In this document: positions 34,522 through 46,992 of the stretch, piece by piece
How the letters are laid out: every line of letters starts with the position of its first letter
Numbering within the stretch: position 1 is the first letter of the stretch
Assembly (NCBI RefSeq): GCF_945859705.1
Contig: NC_079136.1
Location: 124,462,028 to 124,526,027, forward strand
From: Episyrphus balteatus
Taxonomy: Eukaryota; Arthropoda; Insecta; Diptera; Syrphidae
Reading direction: 5' to 3'
DNA: 64,000 bases
Made by a program: the position numbers and the translations under genes
Notes under the pieces: generated by a model
Seen by the model: only the letters and a program-made list of their open reading frames with translations
The model's database searches: none
Told to the model about the DNA's origin: nothing

Positions 34522-36251
34522 TGTTTTTTGACCAACGTTGATACTTACAACTGTACGTATTCGACGAAAGTTCAAATTTCATAAAAATAAGAAGTCGGAA
34601 GCGGTGATAATTTTATTAATAAATGTAAGTTTTATTATCCGTTCAATTTCTTAACAATTATTGGATAATGCTTAATTAATTAAATTTAATATAAATAACT
34701 ATTTTCGAAAGATTTGTGTTTGACGTATATTGCCATCAAATACTTTCCAATCGAATTTTTAATTATAAATACTACTTTATGTTAATTAATTACTAACAAT
34801 CACAACTAAAAAAGGGTTTTTTCGAGATTATGTTCGAACGACGTATATTGTCATCGATCGATTTCAATTTCGAATTCCACCTTTTCTTTACTATTTAGTG
34901 TTAAATGTTAATGTTAAAAAATTATATCAAATTATATTTGTTTTACGTATATATTCGTAAAACAATTTCAATTTGATTTACAACTTACAATTTTGTACGA
35001 TCCTTCTTGCTTGAGATGTCGGGAAAAAGTGAGTTTCTCCAGAAAATTGTCGCCCTTTTATATTCTAATTCGAGCTTTGGTGCTGCCATTCAAATTTGTA
35101 GAAATTTGTTGAAAATAATGAACCTTGGCAGCATTTTTCTTCCAGCTGCTTAGCTTTCATATGATTGTTTGTTGTTGTCGGTATATATGTTTGTCTCTTT
35201 TTCACTTATTGGATCTATTAGGAATTATAAAATATTAAATTATTAATAAATTATTAACATTTTTTATAATTCATTACAAAATTATTGTTCCCCAACTAAA
35301 TATTTGTATTGTGAATAAGATTTTTAATCTCGGTTTATAAAGTTGTATCGTTAAAACAACCTTGTTTATTCGCGCATGTTTGCAAGTGACGTTTAACTTT
35401 ATTTGTTTGTTTTATTCGTGAAATATTTGTGTTTTGTTTAATTTTTTATTGTAAAAATATCAAAAGATTGTTAAATTAATTAAATTTAATGTGTATTTGT
35501 TCGGGGACATAAATTTATAAGTGAAATTTTAGTAAAAATAATATGTGTACTTTGTAGGTTATGTTTTAATAAACCTTTTGTTGTAAATTTGTGTATTTAA
35601 TTGTTTATATACAATTAAACATTTTCGTTTAATCATTAAAGTGATTATATTTGTTTATTTTAATTGTTTATGTATATTTAATACAAAAAAAATAAACTTG
35701 TGACGTTGTGTGTTTTAATATAAGGGTTGCAAATTGCAACTTCAATGTAAATTGTTCATTTTGTGATTTATGTGTTGTTTTTTGTTTGTAATTTAGTGCT
35801 AATAGTTTATAAATATGAAACTAAAGCAATTTAATTTAATTTTTCTTTCATTTGCAGGTTCCAACTCCCTTATAAGGCAATTGGATTTTGCTGGCGCTCC
35901 AATGGACATAAATTTGGAATTTTTTTTTTTATTTACATTGCATTTATAAAATAGGGTAAATTGATGATATTTTACCTTTGCAACATATAAAAAAAAAATC
36001 CTTTTTTTTTTTTTCTTTTTCAGGATTGAAGCTGAATATTAAGAATTTTTACTAATTTTAAGTTTAGAATTAAGTAAGATTAAGAATTTAATATGTGATA
36101 TGTAATATGTAATCTTAAAAAAAATGAAAAACAAGATTTTTAATAAATTGTTTAATCTTTTAATTCAGTGTTTAGTAAATTCATTTCTTTTATAAAATTA
36201 TACAATGTGTTTTAATTTGCATTTAAATTCATTTTAATGTGTGGTTGAACA
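34522..36251 (-). repeat. LTR (5' LTR of the BEL/Pao element)
   Basis: 1730 bp, nearly identical to 26759-28487 (three substitutions, one single-base indel by eye). In element orientation this copy drives transcription toward lower coordinates. The length is at the long end for the group. Confidence 0.95.
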
Positions 36252-36255
36252 GCTC
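36252..36255. repeat. Target site duplication GCTC (right)
   Basis: Matches 26755-26758. Removing the element and one copy restores a continuous GTGCTCTCTG target. Confidence 0.8.
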
Positions 36256-38289
36256 TCTGTTTCTATATGGCAGAGTGGGTCATTTTTCGTGATTAGGTAA
36301 TTGGCGCAGAGGCAGAGGACCGAAGCGAAAATATACATATACACACCATCAAGTGTGGAGGCAGTGGCAAGAGGCAAAGCAAAACGATTGGAGCCCTCTT
36401 AAATATATATAACAGTAATGCATTGGTCATACTCAATTGGTTTGCGGCTGTATTAAAGGAAGAAATAGAAGGAATAACATTCTCCGAATGGGGTCGCCCC
36501 AACAGGATAGAAGTTACAGCATAGACGAGAAAAACCAAAGAGAAGAGATCTAGAGAAATGGTTTTGCTATATTATAGAGATAGTCCTTCAGCTTGATTGC
36601 TAAGAGTTTATAGAGAATGGGATTCATACCTAATGTCGCATGATGTAAGCAAGGCATACTAATTATTTACAGATATCTTCTTGTTTGGACCAAGGACCAA
36701 GTTTTATTGTGGAATTTTCATTCTCCGAATCATCCTTCTCATCCTTTTTTTTTTTTTTTTTTTGTATCCTTGAATCTCTCTGTAAAGCTTGCATCTTGTC
36801 TTTTTTTTATACCCTGGGATAAGAATTTATAATGTGTTTAGTTGAGGGTTTTAAGCTAAACACGTAAAAGGAGAAAAAGCTGCATAATCTATTCACAGAA
36901 TTGAAGAAAAAGAAATTTTTTTTTATTTCGCTAAAATGAGTGTGGTTGTGTTTTGTAGATTTATAGAAATTCCAATTAAAAAACGATTATTTTTTTTTTT
37001 CAAACCAAGCGCGGCGGATGTCTTTCGATTAAAGAGAGAGCGCTTAATGACAAGACGAATCAAATAATGTAGAAAACACAAGCTACAAGATGTTTTATGG
37101 ATTTTATTTTCTCCTATTTTTAGTCGCGAATGAGTCTTTTAGCGAGATTTATCAAAATGATAAATTAATTTCCCTAGCTTTTATGTGTGGGTGTGTGTGA
37201 ATGTGTGAGTAAAAGGAATGAAAAGGAAGCGAAAAGTTTATATAAGTTACCTACAAGTTTTTGGCGGTTATTGCGTCAAAATATTGTAGGAGTCAAAATC
37301 CTTAAAACAAAAACTTGTTGTCTCGAAATTTCCCTTAAGGCTCTGTAAGAAGCAAAAAGGATGATTAATCATTTTGGCCAAAAATAATGAGCCAAAAATT
37401 CCAATTAATTTAGATTTTCGTTATAGTTACACAGAGGCTTGCTGAAGTGTAAAGACTTGTTTTTGCTAAGTTGTAGGTAACAATATTTAGGAGACATTTC
37501 GACAAGTTCTTAGTTTATTTTGTTGTTGTTGTTGTTGTTTTTTTTTTGTGGTAAAATTATATTCTTGAGTAAAAGTTGATTGAAAGGATGTCTACTTGAC
37601 CCTTAACCCTCACTTATACATAAAAACTGTTGCTGGATTGTTGGGTTCGTTTAAGGTTAATAAAGGATGTATTTTACTCAGACAGTTTTTGGTTGTTGTT
37701 GTTGTTGTCGATTGTAATTAACCCTTCTGGGTAATTTAATGTAACAGCATGATATTCCAAGATTCTATTGTGGTGTTGTATAATGTGATGGTATATTACT
37801 GATAAAAATAGGTATCTTTAGATGTGTGGGAGAGAGAATTTTGTATATGTAGATGAGTTAAATGAGAGGAAATTTGTTGGATTTTATTGGTAACATTTTG
37901 CTCTTGGCAAAAATCTGTTACTAATTTGTCATAATTGTTGTGAGTAACCATTTGACAATTTTTATGATTGTCAAAATGATGATGGTGCTTTTGTCGGGAT
38001 AACAGACCTGCTATCAAAGAAAGTTCAATGCAAAATTCGATTTTTTCTGCCCTGTGCGGTTCACTAGTCAAAAAGTTTTTTTTTTATAGAAAACAAAGTA
38101 TGTTTTTCTAATGGTTTTTTGTGCGATGGGCTCGAAACCGAAGTCAAAAAAATTCTATCTCATTATGTTTTTGAGATATTACCATGTCACACAAAAATAG
38201 TGTTTTGGGAGTTTAAAATTCAATATCTCAAAAACCTAGCACGTTAGAACCATTCTAATGCTAGATTCTAATTTATAAGATCAAAGTCC
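36256..38289. other. Non-coding region
   Basis: No gene is recognised. GTTGTT microsatellite runs lie near 37521-37540 and 37694-37708, and a poly-T run near 36747-36763. The open frames at 36293-36538 and 37796-38071 carry no recognisable motif. Confidence 0.45.
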
Positions 38290-39150
38290 ATTAGAAAAAA
38301 ATCATGTGTGCAATTCACACGTGGTTGAAGTGAAACCTTAAAAATCATTTTAAAAAAATTAAAAAAATATAACTTTTTTTATTCCATCACTTTTTATATA
38401 TGACAACCTACAATAAATTTTATACCATCTGAAAGCTTATTGTTTCAGCTCAAAATATTTAGGTATATCGACCATTTCTATACAACATCTACAAAAAGCA
38501 CTAGAATTTTTTTAACCCAATTAGTTTTCATAAAAAAAGCAAAACAATCAATCTCTTTTTTCTTCTAACGCCATTAAATCCATTTTTTAAAAGACAACCT
38601 ATGATAAATTTTATATCATTATTATTTCACCTTTTATATGACGCTTTTATCATATTTCTACCATGTCTACAAAAAAAGTAAGAATTTTTTAAAGCCAACC
38701 ATGTCGAAATTTCAAACTGAGATTACGATATTTCCTCTACTGCTGTCTGGTCATCGGCAACAAATCTTCACAGGTGTTTTGAGGTATTTTTCAAGTTGTT
38801 CAATTAATGATTATATAACTTGTAGAGCACGTACCGTTATGTGTGATATATTAAATGAAAGGTAATATAATCAGCATGCTTATGAAAGTTTAATAAATTT
38901 GTTATGTGCTCTAGATCAAAAGATATAACGTGTTTAGAAAAAGAACATCTTTTCACCGTTATCTCAGAATTTTGAATATGAAATTAATTGATAAATTTAT
39001 CTAATTACCTATCTACTGTATAAATTTCATTCATCTATCTATTGAAACAAAAAAGTTAGATATGATCAATTGATTTTTCGTGTCGCTTTTTCGTTTCATC
39101 TTGTTTCAAATCACTACGATTCTAAAGAAGTTTTCACTTCAATAATTTGG
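38290..39150 (+). repeat. Unclassified interspersed repeat, copy 2
   Basis: Matches the reverse complement of 3040-4150 from the TGTGCAATTCACA/GAAACCTTAAAAAT end to the CGTTTCATCTTGTTTCAAAT end, with indels. This copy carries fewer of the internal 190-bp units. It is 34 kb from copy 1 and inverted. Confidence 0.75.
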
Positions 39151-39339
39151 TTTCTAGAGAAAAATATTTCTGGCCAATAGCTATTACTGTTATTTACGGA
39201 AAAATCGATATTTCTCAATATTTTCTAAGACAAAAGTATAGTTTTTCTTCATAATCTTAAATAAAAGGTTTTGATCTAAATAACTGCATTCCAAACTTTT
39301 CAAAAATCAAAAATTTTTTTGGTAAGTTTTTTGATTGGA

Positions 39340-39850
39340 AAACTTTTCTTTTTTCATATTTTCAAAGAAATATCTTGTGCATTCATTTGCGCGATTGTGA
39401 TGGAAAATTTTAGGGCTGTGGAACTTATGTTCCATGCTTTCAAAAAATACTTTTTTTCAATTTTCAAACAACGATTTAGCATTTTAAAGCTGTGGAACAT
39501 ACATATGTCCCATGTTTTCAAAATAGTATCCTGCCCATTCGGTTTCGAAACTGTGATTAATGATTTTATGGCTGTGGAACGTATGTTACATAAATTTTCA
39601 AAGAAATATCTTGTCTCTTCGGTTTCCATACTTTGATTTAGAATTATCTTAGAGCTGTGGAACTTATGTCCCATATTTAAAAAAAAAGTACCTTTTCTTT
39701 CTGTTTTCAAACTGCAATTGAGAATTTCAGGGCTGTGGGACGTATGTCCAACTTTTTCAAAGATATATCCTGTCCTTTCGATTTCAAAACTGTGATTGAG
39801 AATTTTAACGCTGTGGGACGTACATTTAAATAATTTATGAACTGAGAATT
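39340..39850 (+). repeat. 78-bp tandem array, six copies, holding the GTGGAACGTA motif
   Basis: The core GCTGTGGAACNTATGT recurs at 39415, 39489, 39571, 39654, 39732 and 39810, spacing 73-83 bp. The unit also contains TTTTCAAAGAAATATCTTGT, TTTCGAAACTGTGATT and GAGAATTTTA. Because 78 is a multiple of 3, the - strand stays open for 170 codons with a 26-residue period (39354-39866). I read that frame as a repeat by-product. The third unit has an exact GTGGAACGTA (39574-39583), the second GTGGAACATA. Confidence 0.85.
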
Positions 39851-41780
39851 TTAAGACTAAAGACACATAAGTTTTTCAAGGACTTATTGCAAACACGAAA
39901 TTCGATAAAAAAAAAATGATCGAAAACAATTAAATTTTATAGAAAAACCCAAACTGATGTCTACTCCAGACATTTCCTAAGCTTTACCAACCAAAAATTG
40001 ACTTTCTACAATAAAGAAGAAAAAATTACATCTTCCTTTAAATAATATCCTTTCACTCCAAAAACGATTTACGGTTGGTAACGCAAAGAAATTGTGATCT
40101 TCTTCGAAACGACGACACATCTAACCTCACGTAAAACATTTAAATAAGTGATTCATGTCAATTGCGGGCTGTCGCCTATGCTACAGTAAAAACACATTAA
40201 CATTTCACCATATTGTACATAAATGTGCTTCTTCAATCTGAAGGATCCATGCGTACATATAAGTAAAAAACAAAGCAAGGGCGCACGCTACATATAGGTA
40301 ACCAAGCTGACCGATAAGATGGAAAGAGCTAGAGATGGGTTCTTGGTCTTAAAGAATAGGTATATTCCTACGAATGACGACGGACGACCAAAAGGATATA
40401 AACAACTCTACGAGCAAAATAAACTCCACCTAGCACGTTTTTCTCCCGATACGCCGAAGACCTATCCATCCATTTAATATAATATATACGTAGTATATTA
40501 TCCTGCGTAGGACGAAAACAAAACGACACGACATAGTGTGATGGTTGTTTGCTTTTTCTATTCAAAACCTCTGAATATATCCATTACAAGAGGGGACGAG
40601 ACTCTCACTTTATCGGTACAAACGACAACACACAAGCAGTAAACAAAAATAGAGATTCTGCACATACCTAACCTTAATTATTTATTTATGAGATGAAACC
40701 GTTTCAATAATTCACCTTTTATACAAAAGTAGAAAAGCCATTGAGGTACACACAGCCTTATAGAGAACATAGAATAAGCAGACAGAAACAAAACAGCAGA
40801 GGACCTACAAACAAAACAATAATAGAAAACGCAGAAGAAAAACAAAAAAGAGTGGGAGAAATATACGCAAAAAAAAAACAAGATACAGTAGAACGAACGA
40901 AATCCCAAACGAAAATACCTTTGATGAGGGATGAAAATGGGTCTGACATTATTTTGTCATTAATCTATGTGATTCGGAGTGTATATAGCGATTAAGTACC
41001 CAAAAAAAGGTCTAGGAGTGGTCTTCCACCTTCTTGCCTGCCTGCCTTCCTAAATGTCAGTCATCACATAAAACATCTTATACACTTCGCCTTGGAAAAA
41101 CAAAGCTTCTAAAACTGAAACGGAACGAAACGAATAAAGGGTGTAAATCTTAATCTCGTTCCGCCACAACAAATTCAACAAACCTGTCAGTCTGTATCCA
41201 AGTCGTCTCTGCTATGTCTATATCCCAACCCCCGGGAATACCTTCCAACAACAACCTTACCCTATGTAGCTTTAATGTCAATTCTATATTTTTTTTACCC
41301 CCCAACTATTCGCTATTTTTGTAATTTGTACCCTCTCTATACCCTATTTCAATATGTAGGACAGTTATGAACACGAAAGAGACGATATAACGACGACGAC
41401 GTCAAATGGAAAGGCGGGCTTTAACTGGATTTGTCTGACTTAAATGTCGCTTAAGAGCTTGATAAAAAGAGGTTGTCTGAAAAGCCGGTTTACGGACGAT
41501 GATTTTACGTGATAACGTCGTCAGAAAACAGGTTGTGTGCTTTTGTTTAAAATGAGTCAATTGAAGAGTTTACTTTTTTCAAACAATCATAATTTACAAG
41601 AAAAAGCTAAAAAAAAAAAATACCTCATTATATTAATTTTTTTATTTTAAAAGCTTACAAAAAAAATTATGCAATTTAAAAGCCAAGTATTTCTTCTTAA
41701 GAATAAAACCATTTTTAAATTTTTACAATGCGCAAAAAGTATAAAAATAATTTATTGAAAACAATCATTTTCATCAAAAA
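39851..41780. other. Non-coding region
   Basis: No gene is recognised. The overlapping frames at 40678-40995 on both strands are low-complexity and rich in Phe/Cys or Lys. Several AACGACGAC-like words lie near 41380-41400. Confidence 0.4.
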
Positions 41781-42500
41781 AAGCCAAAAAACATGAATTT
41801 TTATCTTCGCACGTCATTAATTCCATTTTTTTCCCTATCAACCTATTAAAAATTTTATACCATCTGAATGCTTATTGTCTTAACTCAAAATATATATATC
41901 GATCAGGTCTATGAGACATCTACAAAAAGAGCTAGAATTTTTTGAACTCAATCAAATTTCATTAAAAAAAGCAACAAAAAACATTTATTTTTATGTTCTC
42001 AGGCTATGGAATCAATTTTTTTGTTTGACAACTTATAAAAAATTGTATACCATGTGAAAGCTTATTACTTCACCTTTCGTATGACGTATCAATCTCATTT
42101 CAAAGATGCCTACAAGAGAAGTTAAAATTTTTTAAAGTCAACCATGTAGAATTTCCAGACTGAGATTACGGTACTTCCCTGTTCGGGGGGCAACAGATCT
42201 CCTCTGGTGTTTTGAGGTTTTTCGCAAGTTTCTTGATTTAACACTGTGTTTCTACCATTATGTGTGATATACTAAATGAAAGGTAATTGTATCAGGATGG
42301 TCATAAAAGTTTAATAAAATTTCTATCTGCTCTTGGTAAAGAGTTATAACCTGTTGAATTCTAAAATTTTATTTAACGTTATCTCAAAATTGTATTTACG
42401 AAAATGATTGAAACTTCGCACACATATAGTTGTAGTCATAGTTTTTCATTACTCTATATAGTTTGTTCCTGTATCTATTAAAGAAAAAAAGATAGAAATA
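41781..42500 (+). repeat. Unclassified interspersed repeat, copy 3
   Basis: Same orientation as the 38.3-kb copy. It shares ATACCATCTGAA, TCTACAAAAAGAGCTAGAAT, CAACCATGT, GAGATTACGGTACTTCC, TGGTGTTTTGAGG and GTGTGATATACTAAATGAAAGG. Divergence is clearly higher than between recent duplicates. Confidence 0.7.
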
Positions 42501-44550
42501 AAAAACGATGAAAATCGGTTAAAAACGGTCAAAAAACGTGTTTTTTAAAAAGTTGTTTCTTCCGTTATTCAGTAAAAACTCACTAAACGATTCCAAGTTT
42601 TTGCACATGTATGCATAAGGCCCTACATGTCCTATAAGTTTGAGATTTTTTGAACGCTCCAAAAAAAAAGCTAAAAATCAAAAATTACCCAAAAATACCC
42701 TTAAAAAACAAAATGTTTTTCAAAAATTCATATTTTGAAACGCAGAGTGTTGGAAAAAAATCCGTATCAGACTCCTAATTTTTTTTTCCTCATCTTTTAC
42801 CTGGCATCTTTAGAAGTGTCAAAAAAATGTCTTTTACCCAAAATCATCATTTTGTCATAGCCCCAACACGTGTACAACGTTCAAACAAAACGTTATAGCT
42901 TAGTTTAAAAATTTTTTAGAATTTTTTCTTATGCAGTTATTCTTAAATTAATCTCATCTATCTATAGCAAAAAAAAATCAATTCTCTACGACTTCGCGTT
43001 TAGATTTTAGCCCAAATTTCATCTTTCCGTTTTACCCCTGTTTACCCTATTAAATGACGGAATTTTTAAAAATCCTTCATTTGGATTAAGCTTTAGGTTA
43101 TTATCTTTCAAATAAGCTATAGAAGATTTTTGTATCTCTAATAGTTTATTTTAAATTTTTAATTAAAATTTTTTTGCCGCACTGCGAGAGTGTAACGTTA
43201 GAAAATGGCGTCACTTTGTTGTGGTGGCTGCCATGGTTCATCGATTTATAAGACGTTATCACGTCAAAAACTTAAACGATACTTTGAAGACAGTTAGACA
43301 TGGATGAATGGTTGAATAAGAGAAAGGTTATTCTATGGTTTCTTTACGGCTTATTGATCCTAAAGAAGACGTTGTTCGTCCGTTGCCCGGGCGCCATTTT
43401 ACTTATCTTTTTTTTATTTTGTTGCCTAAACTCTTGTTGAACTTTTAAATATTGCAAAGAATACCCCCAACAATGCACACTCTTCCATATATTATCTAAC
43501 TAATCCAGCTCAATCGACTGACTCTCTCGCAAGGATTTGGATGAACCCAAAAACAAAGTAGTTTACATAGAGAAAAGGAGCTTCCTTTTGGTATAGCTAT
43601 TCCCTGTTAGGTTCCAATTTGTATATAAATATATGGAACATGTTTCTTCTTCTTCTTCTCTTTTTTTTTTTGGATTCGGTTGAGTTCGGTTCGGTTACTT
43701 GCTATATTGCATGAATATTTATTTAGAGCGCACTTTTGCATGTTGTTGGGTCATTAAGTCCTGGCGTTGTGTTTTGCTCCAAAGAAATTGAAATAAATGT
43801 CAACTGTCGAATGGGACACAAAGCTCGGGAAGTATTTACTTTTGTAGAGAATTAAACGAAAATAGAGGGTTGTAAGTAAGGACCCCCCCAAACACGAAAA
43901 GCTATAAAAATTGAAGTTCTATAATATACCAGCAAAGAAGATGATTGTTATCCACAAACCCTTTTTTGAATCGAATGGGAATCATGTCACTTTGAAGAAA
44001 AAAAAAACACCTTTAATAAAAAAATGAGGTTAAGTTGGCGAAACTAATAGACGGAGACACATTTTTGTATTATAGTGATGACCTTTGTTTTGTGGCAATT
44101 GTATAGGTACCTAACGTCATTTCCTTTCTCAAGGTTAACAAGTGGCTCAAGAAAATCATTACTTTTGTTTCTTGAATAAACGCAAATAATTTAAAGGAGT
44201 TTTTTTCTTGATGTAGGTTTGAGGGAGCTTAGTGAGAGGCAGAAGGAACAATGAATTGTGTGTTTGGTAATTAATTGGAATTAGAAAGTGACTTAAATAG
44301 TTTTGTTTATATTGGTTAGGTCCGTTTGGTGTTAGAGGAAAAGTGTCAAAAGAGGTTTTTTTTTTATTCGATGACCATATTCTGACTTATTGTGACACTT
44401 TGACACTTTAAGGCAATTGGAATTTTGTAGTGAATTTGTATTGTTATTTATTTACTTAAAAAAAGGGCAAATTTGAGTTATTTAATTAATATAACAGTTT
44501 TAAACTCTTTTTAGAACTTTTAAAGAAACGCTTGTTTTGTCAGGCTGTTT
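42501..44550. other. Non-coding region
   Basis: No gene is recognised. A slightly more GC-rich patch at 43190-43400 contains AATGGCGTCACTTTGTTGTG and CGCCATTTTAC but no open frame or splice pattern that I can support. Confidence 0.4.
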
Positions 44551-45118
44551 TTATTATAGTAACGCCTTCTATTTCAGACTTCAAATTTACTGTAACGCCT
44601 GTTGCCTTAGGCTCTGGTCTTATAATAAAGGCTTTTTTCTCAACTTATCGCCTTGTCGTAACGCCTGCCTTATTAGACAGTTTTATAGTAACGCTTCTTA
44701 ACTCTAGCTGAGGTCTTAGAGTAACGCCTGCTATTTGGACTACAGTATTAACATGTGCTATCTCAGGCCGTGATCTGATAGTAACGCCTACTATCGCATG
44801 CTGTGGTTTTATAGTAACGCATGTTATCTCAGGCTGCAGTTTAATGATAACGCCAGCTATCTTACGGTCTTATAGTGACACCTGCTATCTTAAGCTGTCG
44901 TCTGATAGTGACGACTGTTATTTGGGCTGCGGTTTTATAGTAACGCCTAATATCTCAGGCTAAGTTCTTATAGTAACGCTTGTTATTTCAGGCAGTTGTG
45001 TTATAGTAACGCTCCGCATATTATAGTGACGCCTGCTGTCTTAGACTCTGGTCATATATTAAGGCTTTGGTGTTACAGTAACGCTTCCTGTCTCAGGCTA
45101 TGGTCTTTAAGTAACCAG
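44551..45118 (+). repeat. Degenerate tandem repeat, about 33-40 bp unit
   Basis: About 15 units of TTATAGTAACGCCTGCTATC followed by TCAGGCTGTGGTC, each changed at several positions and in length. The conserved part is AGTAACGCCTGCTAT. It shows no long open frame. Divergence suggests an old array. Confidence 0.85.
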
Positions 45119-46805
45119 CCTCGAATTAGAAGGTCGTTGGAGAAATCTTATCTGATGGGGATGAACTAAGAAGAAGTGGTTGTAGTTTCAGCTGAAAAGT
45201 TAGAAATTTTTATAAGGTTTTTTTTATTAGGTACAAAAATTAAACTGCAAAATACAATTTATTAGCAATATGCATTCTAGTCTCGAATTAAAGAATTCGG
45301 CAACAAAAATAAATTATTATGTTTTTCACGGGATCGTCTATAAATGAGTATGTATATTTCCTCACAAACTCAAAACTACTTACTATAACTTATTGAAATA
45401 GGTGATTTAAAACTATTTCATAGTTTTATATGATGCCCTCTGGAGGCAAAACTATGAACTATAAATTTTGTCTCTAATGTACAATGGATCTTAAAAAAAT
45501 ATTTTATCAAATTATCAACTCAAAACAATTAGAAAAAAAAAAATATGTTCAGAAAATTAAGCCTGAATATTTTATGCTTTTTCCCTCTAGAGGGCGTTAT
45601 ATTAAAAAATCCTTTTATATTCTATAACCAGCAGGCATATTTGACACTTCTAAAAATACCAAATTTATCAAATTATGATGAGTAGATCAGAAGTTATAAG
45701 GGAATATACACACTCAGATAGGAATTTGAAAATATTTTGTATGTGAGTATGTATGTTTCCTCATAACTTTTTAATTACTTATCATAACTTAATAAGTTAG
45801 ATATTTTCAGAAGAATCATATTTGTCCGCTTGTTATTGACTATGAAACGTTCATTTATATAGCGCCCTCTATTGGCATTATTTTAGTTACAACATTATAA
45901 AATTTCATCAAATCTGAGTCTTTTTTACGACTTAACTTGCAGGTAAGTGGCATATGAAATTGGGGTAAATGAAAATGAGGGTTTAAATAAAACACACGGT
46001 AAATCACCGTGGAAAGTTTTCACGCGAAGTGAAAAACTGCGGACACTTTATAAACAATCGTCATAGTCGTCTCTCTCTCTCTCTCTCTCTGGATGCAAAG
46101 TGCGGTAATTACATTGTATCGGCCTGTGGAAGAATTTTTTTTTTTCTGTTGCAGAAACAAGGACTAAGGAGTAAAAGTCATCAACAACATCCCGTTTTAA
46201 ATGCAGCAGAAGGCTCTTGGCGAATTTTCTTTGTTAAGTAGCGACCTGTCCCGGGTAACAGAGAGAGAGCGAGTTGTATTGTTCACCATCAAGAGGCAGG
46301 TATAAGCTGTGTGTGGACTTGAAGTGGAGTAAGCAGCACGCTAGGGCTTCGCCACGACTACGGATGTTGCATGCCATATCCTTTTGCCTTGAAACATTCA
46401 AACGCCACCGAGCCGCTCCACTACCGGCCTACATTTGCTGCGCTCCAGCTCCTGTAACAAGCCAGAGATTGCTACTCCTGCTGTGGTAGCATTAGCAGCT
46501 GCAGTATATGCACCTTCCCTATATCCCTTTCGCTATTAAGGACGAAGCGTGCAATCCTTTTTGGATGGAACTTTCACCGCTCGCGCTTCGTTTATTCAGT
46601 GTCCTGGTTTTGTTTGCTTGTGTGTTGTTATAAAATATTCACAGTTATACACTCTTTGACTCGTTAACTGAATGGCTTTATTCATTTAATGTAAAATGGG
46701 TTTGTTTGTTTTCTTTCTCTTTCTCTCTACGTTTTTTCTGCTTTTGTTTTCTCGCTTTTTTTTTTTGTGGCTGCTGTGGATGTGAAAAAATCTGCAAAAA
46801 AATAG
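45119..46805. other. Non-coding region upstream of the first visible ADAMTSL-like exon
   Basis: 45240-45960 has fragments of the repeat family also seen near 4430 and 21150 (TCCTCATAACTT, GCGCCCTCTA twice). A (CT)n run lies at 46071-46090. 46230-46560 is distinctly more GC-rich than its surroundings with frames of about 70 codons, but no domain or splice partner was found. It could hold a promoter or 5' exon of something. Confidence 0.4.
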
Positions 46806-46992
46806 GGGGAGACCTGCACATCTTTCTGATGACGTTTCACTGCCAGAGGTTGATGGTGGCGGTGTCACTGGCCGAGATGAGTCGGAACACTATGATGAGC
46901 CGAGTGTCATTGTGCAGCTGTCAGGAAGAGTACAAGATGGAACTCGGTGTCGTGCCGGAAGTCTTGATATGTGCATCCAGGGCAAATGTCAG
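46806..46992 (+). CDS. nolo: ADAMTSL-like protein, exon: end of cysteine-rich region
   Basis: Encodes about 62 residues. The last 25 contain VQDGTRC, LDMCIQGKCQ, the hallmark of the ADAMTS/ADAMTSL cysteine-rich module just before the VGCD segment. Human ADAMTSL1/3 (punctins) have VLDGTRC and LDMCISGLCQ at this point. The donor is CAG|GTGAGC, phase 0. The acceptor is taken at TAG 46803-46805, because an in-frame TGA (46779-46781) closes the frame upstream; a later acceptor (CAG at 46843-46845) is possible. The first 35 residues include an acidic insert (DESEHYDE) absent from the human proteins. The product would be a secreted extracellular-matrix glycoprotein without protease activity. In flies the ADAMTSL1/3-like gene is nolo. 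Papilin and lonely heart are related alternatives. Upstream exons were not found. Confidence 0.8.

Larger units (their letters stand above)
26759..36251 (-). mobile_element. Complete BEL/Pao LTR retrotransposon
   Basis: A 9493-bp element on the - strand with two LTRs, a primer-binding-site candidate, gag-pol, an extra frame and a polypurine tract, all in the expected order. LTRs differ by only three substitutions and one A-run indel by eye, so insertion is recent. The gag-pol frame is unbroken over 1715 codons, so the copy may be active. It lies antisense to the ADAMTSL-like exons 10.5 kb downstream. Confidence 0.95.

Noticed and set aside
39354..39866. 170-codon - strand frame with 26-residue period
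   Set aside because: Explained by the 78-bp tandem repeat; no domain and no splice context.
46274..46489. 71-codon frame with several cysteines before the first exon
   Set aside because: Cysteine spacing does not fit TSP1 or the ADAMTS cysteine-rich module, and no in-phase donor was found.
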